64,000 bases of DNA from positions 1 to 64,000 of the forward strand of contig DAINDE010000013.1 in assembly GCA_036732025.1 (NCBI GenBank), written 5' to 3'. Below are positions 15,501 through 24,463 of this stretch, one piece after another. Both the position numbers and the translations under genes were made by a program. The first letter of the stretch is position 1. Each line of letters starts with the position of its first letter. Source of the stretch: SSSZ01 sp036732025. GTDB lineage: Bacteria > Pseudomonadota > Gammaproteobacteria > Burkholderiales > Rhodocyclaceae. Under the pieces are notes generated by a model, which was given only the letters and a program-made list of their open reading frames with translations, did not search any database and was not told the DNA's origin.

Positions 15501-17693
15501 TCAAGCCACCTTGGCCCGCGCCTGGTGCAGTTTTCGGTAGCTGTCGATCAGGCGCTGGTGCCGATCGAGCCCTTCCAGTTTCATGCTCGTCGGCGTCAAA
15601 CCGTGGAAGCGCACGCTGCCGTCCACCGACCCCAGCACCGCGTCCATCCGCGGGTTGCCGAACATGCGGCGGAAGTTGGCCTCGTAATCGGCCAGTTCCA
15701 GGTCGTCGTCCAGGCGCACCTCCAGCACGGCGTTCAAGGCCTGGTAGAACAAGCCGCGCTCGACGGTGTTTTCGTTGTATTGCAGGTAGGCTTCGACCCG
15801 CTCCTTGGCCGCTTCGAACTGCTGCAGGGCAAGGTTGATCAGCAGCTTCAACTCCAGAATGGTCAGCTGACCCCAGTCGGTGTTCTCGTCGAACTCGATG
15901 CCAATCAAGGTGATGATGTCGGTGTAATCATCCAGCTCGCTGGCTTCCAGGCGTTCGAGCAGGGCTTCCAGGGCGGCATCGTCGAGGCGGTGCAGGTTCA
16001 GGATGTCTTCGCGGAAGGCCAGCGCCTTGTTGGTGTTGTCCCAGATCAGGTCTTCCACCGGGTAGATTTCCGAATACCCCGGCACCAGGATGCGGCAGGC
16101 GGTGGCGCCGAGCTGGTCGTAGACCGCCATATACGCTTCCTTGCCCATGGTTTCGAGAATGCCGAACAAGGTGGCGGCCTCAATGGCATTGGACTCTTCG
16201 CCGTGGCCGGAGAAATCCCACTCGACAAAATCGTAATCGGCCTTGGCGCTGAAAAAGCGCCACGACACCACGCCGCTGGAATCGATGAAATGTTCGACGA
16301 AGTTGTTCGGCTCGGTGACGGCGTTGCTTTCAAAGGTGGGCCGCGGCAGATCGTTCAGGCCTTCAAAGCTGCGTCCCTGCAGCAACTCGGTGAGGCTGCG
16401 TTCCAGCGCCACCTCCAGGCTGGGGTGCGCGCCGAACGAGGCAAACACACCTCCAGTACGCGGGTTCATCAAGGTGACGCACATCACCGGAAACTCGCCG
16501 CCCAGCGACGCATCCTTCACCAGCACCGGGAAGCCCTGCTTTTCCAGCTCCTCGATGCCGGCCAGGATGCCGGGGTACTTGGCCAGCACGTCCGGCGGCA
16601 CATCGGGCAGGGCGATTTCACCTTCGAGGATTTCCCGTTTGACCGCCCGTTCGAAAATTTCCGACAGGCATTGCACCTGCGCCTCGGCCAACGTATTGCC
16701 GGCGCTCATGCCGTTGCTGAGGAACAGGTTGTCGATCAGGTTGGTGGGGAAATACACCACCTCGCCGTCCGACTGGCGCACATAGGGCAGCGTGCAGATG
16801 CCACGCTCGGTGTTGCCAGAGTTGGTGTCGTAGAGGTGCGAGCCCCGTAGCTCGCCATCGGGGTTGTAAATCTGCAGGCAGTAGTCATCGAGTATTCCGG
16901 CCGGCAGAGCGTCCTTGCGGCCGGGCTTGAACCAGCGTTCGTCCGGATAATGCACGAAGGCCGCGTTGCCGATGTCTTCCCCCCAGAACTGGTCGTTGTA
17001 GAAGTGATTGCAACTCGCCCGCTCGATGAATTCGCCCAGGGCCGAAGCCAGCGCGCTTTCCTTGGTCGCCCCCTTGCCGTTGGTGAAACACATCGGCGAG
17101 TGGGCGTCGCGGATATGCAGCGACCACACGTTGGGCACTAGGTTGCGCCACGACGCGATCTCGATCTTCATGCCCAGGCCGGCCAAGACCCCCGACATGT
17201 TGGCGATGGTCTGCTCCAGCGGCAGATCCTTGCCGGCGATATAGGTACTCGCTTGCGAATCCGGATTCAGCGTCAACAGGGCCTGGGCGTCGGCATCGAG
17301 ATTCTCGACCTCCTCGATCACGAACTCGGGCCCGGTCTGGACCACCTTTTTCACTGTGCAGCGGTCGATGGATCGCAGGATGCCCTGCCGGTCCTTGTTG
17401 GAAATATCCGCCGGCAACTCGACCTGGATCTTGAAAATCTGCTGGTAGCGGTTTTCCGGATCGACGATGTTGTTCTGCGACAGGCGGATGTTCTCGGTGG
17501 GAATATTGCGCGTGTCGCAGTACAGCTTGACGAAGTAAGCCGCACACAGGGCCGACGACGCCAGGAAGTAATCGAACGGCCCCGGCGCCGAGCCATCGCC
17601 CTTGTAGCGGATGGGTTGGTCGGCGATGACCGTGAAGTCGTCGAATTTGGCTTCAAGACGAAGCTTGTCCAGAAAGTTGACCTTAATTTCCAT
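15501..17693 (-). CDS. OsmC-YcaO fusion protein
   Basis: 730-residue two-domain protein. Residues 1 to about 135 form an OsmC-like domain (YKGDGSAPGPFDYFLASSALC), whose family reduces peroxides through cysteines. The rest is a YcaO domain with ATP-binding regions (NGKGATKESALASALGEFIE, SEIFERAVK) and a C-terminal helical repeat tail. YcaO enzymes activate backbone amides with ATP, and E. coli YcaO is linked to RimO-dependent methylthiolation of ribosomal protein S12. No RiPP precursor or partner cyclase is nearby, so a housekeeping role is more likely than peptide toxin maturation. The frame is open to 17783, but ATG 17693 (MEIKVNFLDKLRLEAKF) starts the recognisable domain. It is convergent with the Fic gene, 20 bp away. 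Confidence 0.85.
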   Translation of the reverse strand: MEIKVNFLDKLRLEAKFDDFTVIADQPIRYKGDGSAPGPFDYFLASSALCAAYFVKLYCDTRNIPTENIRLSQNNIVDPENRYQQIFKIQVELPADISNKDRQGILRSIDRCTVKKVVQTGPEFVIEEVENLDADAQALLTLNPDSQASTYIAGKDLPLEQTIANMSGVLAGLGMKIEIASWRNLVPNVWSLHIRDAHSPMCFTNGKGATKESALASALGEFIERASCNHFYNDQFWGEDIGNAAFVHYPDERWFKPGRKDALPAGILDDYCLQIYNPDGELRGSHLYDTNSGNTERGICTLPYVRQSDGEVVYFPTNLIDNLFLSNGMSAGNTLAEAQVQCLSEIFERAVKREILEGEIALPDVPPDVLAKYPGILAGIEELEKQGFPVLVKDASLGGEFPVMCVTLMNPRTGGVFASFGAHPSLEVALERSLTELLQGRSFEGLNDLPRPTFESNAVTEPNNFVEHFIDSSGVVSWRFFSAKADYDFVEWDFSGHGEESNAIEAATLFGILETMGKEAYMAVYDQLGATACRILVPGYSEIYPVEDLIWDNTNKALAFREDILNLHRLDDAALEALLERLEASELDDYTDIITLIGIEFDENTDWGQLTILELKLLINLALQQFEAAKERVEAYLQYNENTVERGLFYQALNAVLEVRLDDDLELADYEANFRRMFGNPRMDAVLGSVDGSVRFHGLTPTSMKLEGLDRHQRLIDSYRKLHQARAKVA

Positions 17694-17793
17694 GGGGAGA
17701 ATCCCAGCGTTCAAAACGAATTGGCCGCCATTATCGGGCTTTCCCGGAACGGAAGGGCTCTGCGTATCGATCCGGCAGGACAATACCCCGCCC

Positions 17794-18681
17794 CTACCGA
17801 CTCTCCAGCAACTTCACCGCCGCATACAACACCCGATTGACCGGCGTCGGGATCCCCAGGGCCTCGCCCCGGGCGCAGACATGGCCGTTGAGGTGGTCGA
17901 TCTCGCTCGGCTTGCCGCGGGCCAAATCCTGGGCGGTGGACGAAAGCTGTTCGGGCATGGTCTGGGCGATGCGCAGCACCGCCTCCCAGGGGTCCCCCGG
18001 CACCGTCACGCCTTCGGCTTCGGCGACGGCGCGACATTCCCGCACCACGTCGCGCAGCACGGCTTCCATCCCCGGGCCCTGGATCATCCGGCCATAGGGC
18101 ACCCGGGTGATGGCCGAGAGGGCGTTGTAGGCGCAGTTGACGATCAGCTTGGCCCACAGGGCGCCGGCCACATTGGCGGAAATCTGCACCGGCACCCCGG
18201 CGTCGGCAAACAGCCTGACCAGCTCGTCGGCGGCCGCCGCCGGCCCGATGACCAGTTCGCCCCGCCCGTGGTGCTTGACCCAGCCCGGCCCGGCCATTTC
18301 GGTGGCGACATAGACCACGGCCGGAATCACCTCGCGCCCGAGGGCTCGTTGCAGCCGCTCGGCGTTGTCGACGCCGTTCTGCAGGCTCATGACCAGGGCG
18401 TCGGGAGCCAGATGGGGCGCCAGTTCGGCGGCGGCCGCCTCGGTATCGGTGGCTTTGACGCAGCACAGCACGAGCCGGGCCGCCCGGGCGCCGCTGGCGT
18501 CCACCGTCGCCTCCACCGGCACGTGGGCCTGGAACGATTGGGTGTCGAGGAACAAACCGTCGCGGCGCATGGCCTCCACATGCCGGGGGCGACCGATGAG
18601 GACCACTTCGTTTCCCGCCCGGGCCAGCATGCCGCCGTAGTAGCAGCCGACGGCACCAGCGCCCATCACTGCAATTATCAT
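17794..18681 (-). CDS. panE: 2-dehydropantoate 2-reductase
   Basis: 295-residue ketopantoate reductase, reducing 2-dehydropantoate to pantoate with NADPH for pantothenate/CoA synthesis. The N-terminal Rossmann motif is VMGAGAVGCYYGG, and the C-terminal domain has the family's substrate-helix region (WAKLIVNCAYNALSAI, then KPSEIDHLNG). The frame extends to 18750, but ATG 18681 is chosen because it begins at the Rossmann strand and has GGAG 8 bases upstream. It sits 100 bp upstream of the YcaO fusion on the same strand. Related ketoacid reductases share this fold, so substrate assignment is by family. Confidence 0.88.
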   Translation of the reverse strand: MIIAVMGAGAVGCYYGGMLARAGNEVVLIGRPRHVEAMRRDGLFLDTQSFQAHVPVEATVDASGARAARLVLCCVKATDTEAAAAELAPHLAPDALVMSLQNGVDNAERLQRALGREVIPAVVYVATEMAGPGWVKHHGRGELVIGPAAAADELVRLFADAGVPVQISANVAGALWAKLIVNCAYNALSAITRVPYGRMIQGPGMEAVLRDVVRECRAVAEAEGVTVPGDPWEAVLRIAQTMPEQLSSTAQDLARGKPSEIDHLNGHVCARGEALGIPTPVNRVLYAAVKLLESR

Positions 18682-18961
18682 CCGCTTCACTCCAGGTCGA
18701 CGTTTCCCGGGCTGCCACCTTCCTTGCGGCCTGGCGGCGTATCTTGCCATGCCGGGATGAATCGTTGATTCGGCAACCAGGCCCCGTTCGCCCTTGATCC
18801 GTTCGCCCTGAGCCCGTCGAAGGGCGGTGCACCAAGGGCTCCGACCAGCTCAGCCCGAACGGAGCGGGGGGTTGGCTTGCTCGGATAATAGCGTCGGCGC
18901 CGGGCTTCTCATGGCGTACACTGCCTCCCTCGACTCTCAACGCCCTATAACTGCTCTACGC
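18682..18961. other. intergenic region between panE and cysD
   Basis: Divergent spacer holding the second REP-like element (18799-18862). Upstream of panE I see only the Shine-Dalgarno. The cysD side contains the operator and promoter listed separately. Confidence 0.5.
18799..18862 (-). repeat. 64-bp REP-like palindromic element, copy 2
   Basis: Inverted copy of 11527-11590. In reverse complement it begins CCGTTCGGGCTGAGCTGGTC and shares the GGTGCACCGCCCTTCGAC centre. Together the copies bracket 7.2 kb from the hypothetical gene to panE. Confidence 0.8.
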
Positions 18962-18965
18962 AGAA

Positions 18966-19032
18966 GTTATTCATTTTCGGAATAACAAGATGCGCACTCG
19001 TTCTTAATCGAGCATTAAGCCCTTGCTACAAT
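18966..19032 (+). promoter_or_regulatory. cysDN promoter with CysB-like operator
   Basis: A perfect 7-bp inverted repeat, GTTATTC (18966-18972) and GAATAAC (18980-18986), is separated by 7 bp. A second dyad, CTTAAT-N5-ATTAAG, lies at 19003-19019. TACAAT at 19027-19032 is a good -10. The first dyad would be centred near -63, the usual recognition position of a LysR activator, so CysB is the natural candidate. Confidence 0.6.
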
Positions 19033-19068
19033 AGCGGGGCATTCAACATCCCCCTGGATTTCCCTGCA

Positions 19069-20007
19069 ATGACCCAAACGACCTCCCGCGCCACGCTCAG
19101 CCACCTGGACTGGCTCGAAGCCGAAGCCATCCACATCATGCGCGAAGTGGCCGGCCAGTGTGCCAACCCGGTGCTGCTCTTCTCCGGCGGCAAGGACTCC
19201 ATCTGCATGCTGCGCATCGCCGAGAAGGCCTTCCGCCCCGGCAAGTTCCCCTTCCCGCTGATGCACATCGACACCGGCCACAACTACCAGGAAGTCGTGC
19301 AGTTCCGCGACAAGCGCGCCGCCGAACTGGGCGAGCGCCTGATCGTCCGCTCGGTGGAAGACTCCATGAAGCGCGGCACGGTGGTCCTGAAGCACGAGGG
19401 CGAATCCCGCAACAAGCACCAGTCGGTGACCCTGCTCGAAGCCATCGAGGAATTCGGCTTCGACTGCTGCATCGGCGGCGCCCGCCGGGACGAGGAAAAG
19501 GCCCGGGCCAAGGAGCGCATCATGAGCTTCCGCGACGAATTCGGCCAGTGGGACCCGAAGAACCAGCGCCCGGAGCTGTGGAACCTCTACAACGCCCGCA
19601 GCCACAAGGGCGAGAACATCCGTGCCTTCCCGATCTCCAACTGGACGGAAATGGATGTCTGGCAGTACATCGAGCGCGAAGGTCTCGAACTGCCCTCGAT
19701 CTACTTCGCCCACACCCGCCCGGTGGTGCTGCGCCAGGGCGCCATCGTGCCGGTGAATGTGCCGTTGATGACGGGTGAGCTGACCAACCTGCCCAAGGCC
19801 GGCGAGGAAATCGTGAACCTTCAGGTGCGCTTCCGCACCGTCGGCGACATTTCCTGCACGGCGCCGGTGGAATCGGACGCCGACACCGTCGAGAAGATCG
19901 TGCTGGAAACCGCCACCACCACCATCACCGAGCGCGGCGCCACCCGTCTGGACGACCAGACCAGCGAAGCCTCCATGGAACAACGCAAGAAAGAGGGTTA
20001 TTTCTGA
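19069..20007 (+). CDS. cysD: sulfate adenylyltransferase subunit 2
   Basis: 312-residue small, catalytic subunit of the heterodimeric ATP sulfurylase, which makes APS from sulfate and ATP. The PP-loop SGGKDS (residues 39-44) and the downstream RRDEEKARAKER segment are typical. The family length is about 300. Its last base is the first base of cysN, so the subunits are translationally coupled. The preceding promoter has a CysB-like dyad. Confidence 0.95.
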   Translation: MTQTTSRATLSHLDWLEAEAIHIMREVAGQCANPVLLFSGGKDSICMLRIAEKAFRPGKFPFPLMHIDTGHNYQEVVQFRDKRAAELGERLIVRSVEDSMKRGTVVLKHEGESRNKHQSVTLLEAIEEFGFDCCIGGARRDEEKARAKERIMSFRDEFGQWDPKNQRPELWNLYNARSHKGENIRAFPISNWTEMDVWQYIEREGLELPSIYFAHTRPVVLRQGAIVPVNVPLMTGELTNLPKAGEEIVNLQVRFRTVGDISCTAPVESDADTVEKIVLETATTTITERGATRLDDQTSEASMEQRKKEGYF

Positions 20008-21275
20008 TGTCCGCCCAAGTTGAAGACCACGGCCTGCTGCGCTTCCTGACCTGCGGCAGCGTCGATGACGGCAAGAGCACCCTGATCGGGCGCCTGCTGT
20101 ACGACACCAAGACCATCCTCGCCGACACCCTCTCGGCCATCGAGCGCACCTCCCAAAAGCGGGGCATGGGCGCCGTGGACCTCTCGCTCCTCACCGACGG
20201 CCTGCAGGCCGAGCGGGAACAGGGCATCACCATCGACGTCGCCTACCGCTACTTCAGCACCGGCACCCGCAAGTTCATCATCGCCGACGCCCCGGGCCAC
20301 GAGCAGTACACCCGCAACATGGTGACCGCCGCCTCCACGGCCAACCTCGCCATCATCCTCATCGACGCCCGCAAGGGCGTGCTGACCCAGACCCGCCGCC
20401 ATTCCAAGATCGCCCATCTGGTGGGCATCCCGCACCTGGTGGTGGCCATCAACAAGATGGACCTGGTGGATTACTCGCAAGAGGTCTACGAGAAGATCAA
20501 GGCCGACTACCTCGATTTCGCCGCCAAGGTGGGCATCGACGACGTGCGCTTCATCCCCCTCTCGGCCTTGAACGGCGACATGATCGTGGACCGCGGCGAG
20601 GCCATGCCCTGGTACGACGGCCCGGTGCTGCTCGACATCCTGGAAGCCGCCCCCGGCGCCCACACCGAGCACGCCGAGAAGTTCCGCTTCCCGGTCCAGT
20701 ACGTCTGCCGCCCCCAGGATTCCGCCAATCCCGAACTGCACGACTACCGCGGCTTCATGGGCCGCGTGGAATCGGGCTCGATCAAGGTGGGCGACGCCGT
20801 CACCGTCCTGCCCAACGGCCTCTCCTCCACCGTCAAGGCCATCCAGATCGGCGGGGTCGATATTCCCGAGGCCATCACCGAGCAGTCGGTCACCCTGCTG
20901 CTGGCCGACGAGATCGACTGCTCCCGCGGCGACATGATCGTCAAGTCGGACGAAGTGCCGGCGGCGGTGAAGGAAATCCGCGCCACCGTCTGCTGGCTGG
21001 CGGAAACCCCCCTGGACCGCGCCCGCACCTACCTCATCCGCCACACGACGCGGGATTCCAAGGCCAAGCTCACCGGCATCGACCACCGGCTGGACGTGAA
21101 CACCCTGGAAAACCTGCCCGCCGAAAAGCTGGCCATGAACGACATCGCCGAGGTCAGCTTCAAGCTGGCCCAGCCGCTGTTCGTGGACCCTTACACGGAG
21201 AACCGCGGTACCGGCGCCTTCATCGTCATCGACGAGAGCAACAACAACACCGTCGGCGCCGGCATGATCCTCTGA
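20007..21275 (+). CDS. cysN: sulfate adenylyltransferase subunit 1 (GTPase)
   Basis: 422-residue GTPase subunit of ATP sulfurylase, which couples GTP hydrolysis to APS formation. G motifs: GSVDDGKST (17-25), DAPGHEQY and NKMDLVD. It ends after the EF-Tu-like beta-barrels and has no fused APS kinase domain, in agreement with the APS-type CysH encoded upstream: sulfate goes to APS and then directly to sulfite. A terminator follows at once. Confidence 0.95.
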   Translation: MSAQVEDHGLLRFLTCGSVDDGKSTLIGRLLYDTKTILADTLSAIERTSQKRGMGAVDLSLLTDGLQAEREQGITIDVAYRYFSTGTRKFIIADAPGHEQYTRNMVTAASTANLAIILIDARKGVLTQTRRHSKIAHLVGIPHLVVAINKMDLVDYSQEVYEKIKADYLDFAAKVGIDDVRFIPLSALNGDMIVDRGEAMPWYDGPVLLDILEAAPGAHTEHAEKFRFPVQYVCRPQDSANPELHDYRGFMGRVESGSIKVGDAVTVLPNGLSSTVKAIQIGGVDIPEAITEQSVTLLLADEIDCSRGDMIVKSDEVPAAVKEIRATVCWLAETPLDRARTYLIRHTTRDSKAKLTGIDHRLDVNTLENLPAEKLAMNDIAEVSFKLAQPLFVDPYTENRGTGAFIVIDESNNNTVGAGMIL

Positions 21276-21297
21276 CCGGTCCCGGTCGGCACCGCGC

Positions 21298-21323
21298 AAC
21301 GCCCCCATCTGGGGGCGTTTTCG
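21298..21323 (+). terminator. rho-independent terminator after cysN
   Basis: ACGCCCCCATCTGGGGGCGT hairpin followed by TTTCG, 23 bp after the cysN stop. Confidence 0.85.
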
Positions 21324-21367
21324 TTTCCGCGGCGTTACAATGGGCTGTCGCAGCGGGGGAGCAGGCC

Positions 21368-21886
21368 ATGAAACGAGCCATAACGCCAACCACACAAGAG
21401 CGGGTGATGCGGGAGAACGACTTCATCGTCTCCAAGACCAACCCCAAGGGCATCATCACTTACGGGAACCCGATCTTCATCGAATTCTCGGGCTATTCGG
21501 AAGAAGAACTCCTCGGCTCCCAGCACAACATCATCCGCCACCCGGACATGCCCCGTGCCGCCTTCAAGCTGGCCTGGGACACCATCCAGTCGGGCAAGGA
21601 ATTCTTCGCCTACGTGAAGAACATGTCCAAGGACGGTGGCTTCTACTGGGTATTCACCCACATCGCGCCGGATTTCGCCCGGGACGGCAGCATCGTCGGC
21701 TACACCTCGGTGCGCCGCTGCCCGAAACGCAGCGCCATCGAGAAGATCGAGCCGGTGTACCGCCAGATGCTGCAGGCGGAGCAGGCGGCCGGCACCCGCG
21801 ATGCCATTGCCGCCGGCACGGCGGTGCTCCTCGATGTTCTGAAACAAACCGGGATGGCCTATGAAGAACTCGCCTTCGCCCTTTGA
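21368..21886 (+). CDS. PAS-domain protein resembling the Aer sensor module
   Basis: 172-residue soluble protein with a single PAS domain (about 15-120). The sequence ENDFIVSKTNPKGIITYGNP, then HNIIRHPDMP, matches the FAD-binding PAS of the aerotaxis receptor Aer. No transmembrane segment or signalling domain is present. Its end overlaps the start of the downstream chemotaxis receptor by 26 bp. Together the two genes look like an aerotaxis receptor split into sensor and signalling parts. FAD binding is inferred from family resemblance. Confidence 0.8.
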   Translation: MKRAITPTTQERVMRENDFIVSKTNPKGIITYGNPIFIEFSGYSEEELLGSQHNIIRHPDMPRAAFKLAWDTIQSGKEFFAYVKNMSKDGGFYWVFTHIAPDFARDGSIVGYTSVRRCPKRSAIEKIEPVYRQMLQAEQAAGTRDAIAAGTAVLLDVLKQTGMAYEELAFAL

Positions 21887-23147
21887 GGCCCGCTGGCCGG
21901 CGGCAGCCGCCATCGCCCTCGGCGCCGTCCTGGCGTTCTGGAACCCGGGGGCGGCCCTCGCCCCTCTGGCGCTGGCGGCCGCCCTGCTCCTGTGGCGCGG
22001 CGGCGGGGGCAATACCCCCCTGGCGGAAACCAACCGCCTGCTCACCCAGGTGGGCCGGGGCGAGCTGGCGGACCGCCTGCCCCGCCGCTTCGCCGACCCC
22101 ACCCTGGAATCGATCCGGGTGAACTTGAATTCCGCCCTGGACCAGACGGAAACCGCCTTCCGCGAGATTCTGGGGGGCATGGAAGCGGCCACCGGCGGCC
22201 GCAACTGGCGGCGGTTGCAGACAACCGGCCTGCACGGCGCCTACGCCGAGATCCTGGTGAAGATGCAGGGAATCCTCGACCAGCTCGACGCCGCCCAGGA
22301 ATCCGTCGCCCGGGATGCCCTGCTGTCGCGCATCTTCCTGCGTTCCGAACGCGGCCTCTCCATGGCCATCCAGCACGTCGGCACCGCCCTCGACGAAGTG
22401 GGGGCCCACGCCGCCGATTCCCAATCCCTGGCCGCCTCCTTCGCCGGCTCGGCCCAGTCCATGTCTGGGGCCGCCGAACGCATGTCCCAGGCCCTGGGCA
22501 ACGCCAACGCCTCGGCCCAGTCCGGGGTGACCTCCCTGGAAGACCTCACCGCCAAGGCCGCCGCCATACGGGAACTCACCGGCCGCATCGACGGCATCGC
22601 CAAGCAGACCAACCTCCTCGCCCTCAACGCCGCCATCGAGGCCGCCCGGGCCGGCGAGGCGGGAAGGGGCTTCGCCGTCGTCGCCGACGAGGTGCGCAAG
22701 CTGGCCGACCAGTCCCAGCGCTCCGCCGAGGAAATCGCCGCCGCCATTTCCGCCATGACGGGCGCCCTGGCCACCGTCTGCAGCCAGATCAATGACCTGA
22801 CCGTCTCTGTTTCCGCCGCCCGGGCCACCGCCGACGAGTTCGGCCACGAACTGGGCAGCGCCGCGCTTTCCGCCGAGCAGGTCGAGGGCCTTGCTTCGGC
22901 CATCGGCCGCGGCGCCAGCGCCATGGAATCCTCCATGCGCCTCGTCGCCCTGGCCCAGAAGGCGCGGGCCGACGTCAATGCAATCCTCCACGGCGAAGTC
23001 GTTGCCATCGAAAGCCTGAGCGAATCCGAGCAGGCCGCCGCCGAAATCGCCTCGTCCCGCAAATGGGTCAAGGGCAGCGCCGACCGGGAAGCCATGGTCC
23101 AGATCTACGATAGCGTCTTCGCCAATATCGAAAGCCAGATGGAATAG
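21861..23147 (+). CDS. methyl-accepting chemotaxis protein without periplasmic sensor
   Basis: 428-residue receptor. Two close hydrophobic stretches at about 11-27 and 29-46 form a membrane hairpin with almost no periplasmic part. A linker of about 90 residues, then the MCP signalling domain with the conserved tip (IDGIAKQTNLLALNAAIEAA, GRGFAVVADEVRKLA) follow. With no extracellular sensor, input must come from the cytoplasm, most plausibly from the overlapping upstream PAS protein. It is followed 24 bp later by another PAS gene. Confidence 0.88.
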   Translation: MKNSPSPFEARWPAAAAIALGAVLAFWNPGAALAPLALAAALLLWRGGGGNTPLAETNRLLTQVGRGELADRLPRRFADPTLESIRVNLNSALDQTETAFREILGGMEAATGGRNWRRLQTTGLHGAYAEILVKMQGILDQLDAAQESVARDALLSRIFLRSERGLSMAIQHVGTALDEVGAHAADSQSLAASFAGSAQSMSGAAERMSQALGNANASAQSGVTSLEDLTAKAAAIRELTGRIDGIAKQTNLLALNAAIEAARAGEAGRGFAVVADEVRKLADQSQRSAEEIAAAISAMTGALATVCSQINDLTVSVSAARATADEFGHELGSAALSAEQVEGLASAIGRGASAMESSMRLVALAQKARADVNAILHGEVVAIESLSESEQAAAEIASSRKWVKGSADREAMVQIYDSVFANIESQME

Positions 23148-23171
23148 CCGCCCACCCTTCCAACCCGAACC

Positions 23172-24323
23172 ATGCTCAACGACTCCTTCCTCCGCCAGGC
23201 CATCGAAAGCCAGAGCGTCGCCGTCTTCGTCCTCGACCGGGAGCACCGCGTCACCTTCTGGAACCGGGCCTGCGAAGCCCTCACCGGGCTCGCCGCCGCC
23301 GACATGCTCGGCCGCAGCGACGTCTGGCGGGCCTTCTACACCGAACCCCGGCCGACCATGGCCGACCTGGTCATCGACGGCGCCCAGGACAAGGCCGCCG
23401 CCCTGTATTCGGTCCAGGGCAAGTCCCAACTGGTGGAAGGCGCATCCCACGGCGAAGGCTGGTTCAACAACCTGGGCGGCAAGAGCCGCTACGTCATTTT
23501 CGACGCCGCCCCCATCTACGACGCCGAAGGCCGCCTCTGGGCCGCCGTCGAAACGCTCCAGGACATCACCGAGCACAAGCGCACCGAGCGCATGCTGCAC
23601 GAGCGGGAGGCCGACCTCAAACAGGCCCAGGCCATCGCCCGCCTGGGCAACTGGCGCCTCGACTTCGCCACCGGGGCCATGACCTGCTCGGAGGAGTTCT
23701 ACAAGATCGTCGGGCTGCCGAACGGCACCCCCCTGACCCTGGAAAGCTTCGCCCGCTTCCTCCCCCCCGACCAGTACCGCCTCCGCCAGGCGGCGTGGAA
23801 GGCAGCGTTGGCCGGCGCGCCTTACCATATCGAACTGCACCTCGTCGCCGACAACCGGAACCTCTGGGTCAGCGAGCGCGTCGAGATCATCCGCACCGAC
23901 GACGGGCGCCTGCGCTTTGCCGTGGGCACCCTCCAGGACGTGAGCGAACGGCACGAGCTGCTGCGCTCCCTCCACCTGCGCCAGACCCAGTACCAGGCCG
24001 TGGTGGATGCGGCAGCGGACGGCTTCTGGATGACCGACCTGGAAGGGCGCATCCTCGACGTCAACGAGGCCTACCTGCGCCGTTCCGGTTACAGCCGGGA
24101 GGAAATGCTGGCCATGTACGCCTGGGACGTGGATGCCGAGAAGGACAAGAACCGCATCATCTCCGACGTGCTCAAGGTCTTCGAGGAAGGCCGCGGCAGT
24201 TTCACCACCCGGCACCGGGCCAAGGACGGCAGCGTCTGGCCCGTGGCCATGAGCCTTTCCTTCTGGCCGGCCGGCGAAGGGCGCATCTTCGCCTTCTTCA
24301 ACAACGCCGCCGGTGAAGGGTGA
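23172..24323 (+). CDS. triple-PAS sensor protein lacking an output domain
   Basis: 383-residue cytoplasmic protein with three PAS/PAC units at about 8-137, 150-260 and 270-380. PAC ends are visible as TLQDITEHKR and TLQDVSERHE. It stops directly after the third PAS, with no GGDEF, EAL, kinase or MCP domain. Its first PAS is closely similar to that of the next gene, a PAS-GGDEF cyclase (FWNRACEALTG against VWNRACERLTG), suggesting duplication. It may act by binding other signalling proteins, or be a truncated relic. I see no frameshifted output domain in the 140 bp downstream. Confidence 0.8.
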   Translation: MLNDSFLRQAIESQSVAVFVLDREHRVTFWNRACEALTGLAAADMLGRSDVWRAFYTEPRPTMADLVIDGAQDKAAALYSVQGKSQLVEGASHGEGWFNNLGGKSRYVIFDAAPIYDAEGRLWAAVETLQDITEHKRTERMLHEREADLKQAQAIARLGNWRLDFATGAMTCSEEFYKIVGLPNGTPLTLESFARFLPPDQYRLRQAAWKAALAGAPYHIELHLVADNRNLWVSERVEIIRTDDGRLRFAVGTLQDVSERHELLRSLHLRQTQYQAVVDAAADGFWMTDLEGRILDVNEAYLRRSGYSREEMLAMYAWDVDAEKDKNRIISDVLKVFEEGRGSFTTRHRAKDGSVWPVAMSLSFWPAGEGRIFAFFNNAAGEG

Positions 24324-24463
24324 GCGCCGAGGCGCGGCGAAGTGTCGCATTCACGGCAACAGCCGCCGGCAATTCACCCACCCGTAACAAATTTATATTG
24401 CCGTAATATTTCCCGACCTTATCATCTCGCCTACCGGGTTTCCTCTTACCCACGATTGCGACG

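Noticed and set aside
15501..17693. YcaO as part of a thiazole/oxazole peptide biosynthesis cluster
   Set aside because: No precursor peptide, cyclodehydratase partner, dehydrogenase or exporter is adjacent. The fused OsmC-YcaO form fits the housekeeping type better.
21654..24350. 898-codon minus-strand open frame across the PAS/MCP genes
   Set aside because: Gly/Ala/Val-rich shadow of three well-supported plus-strand genes.
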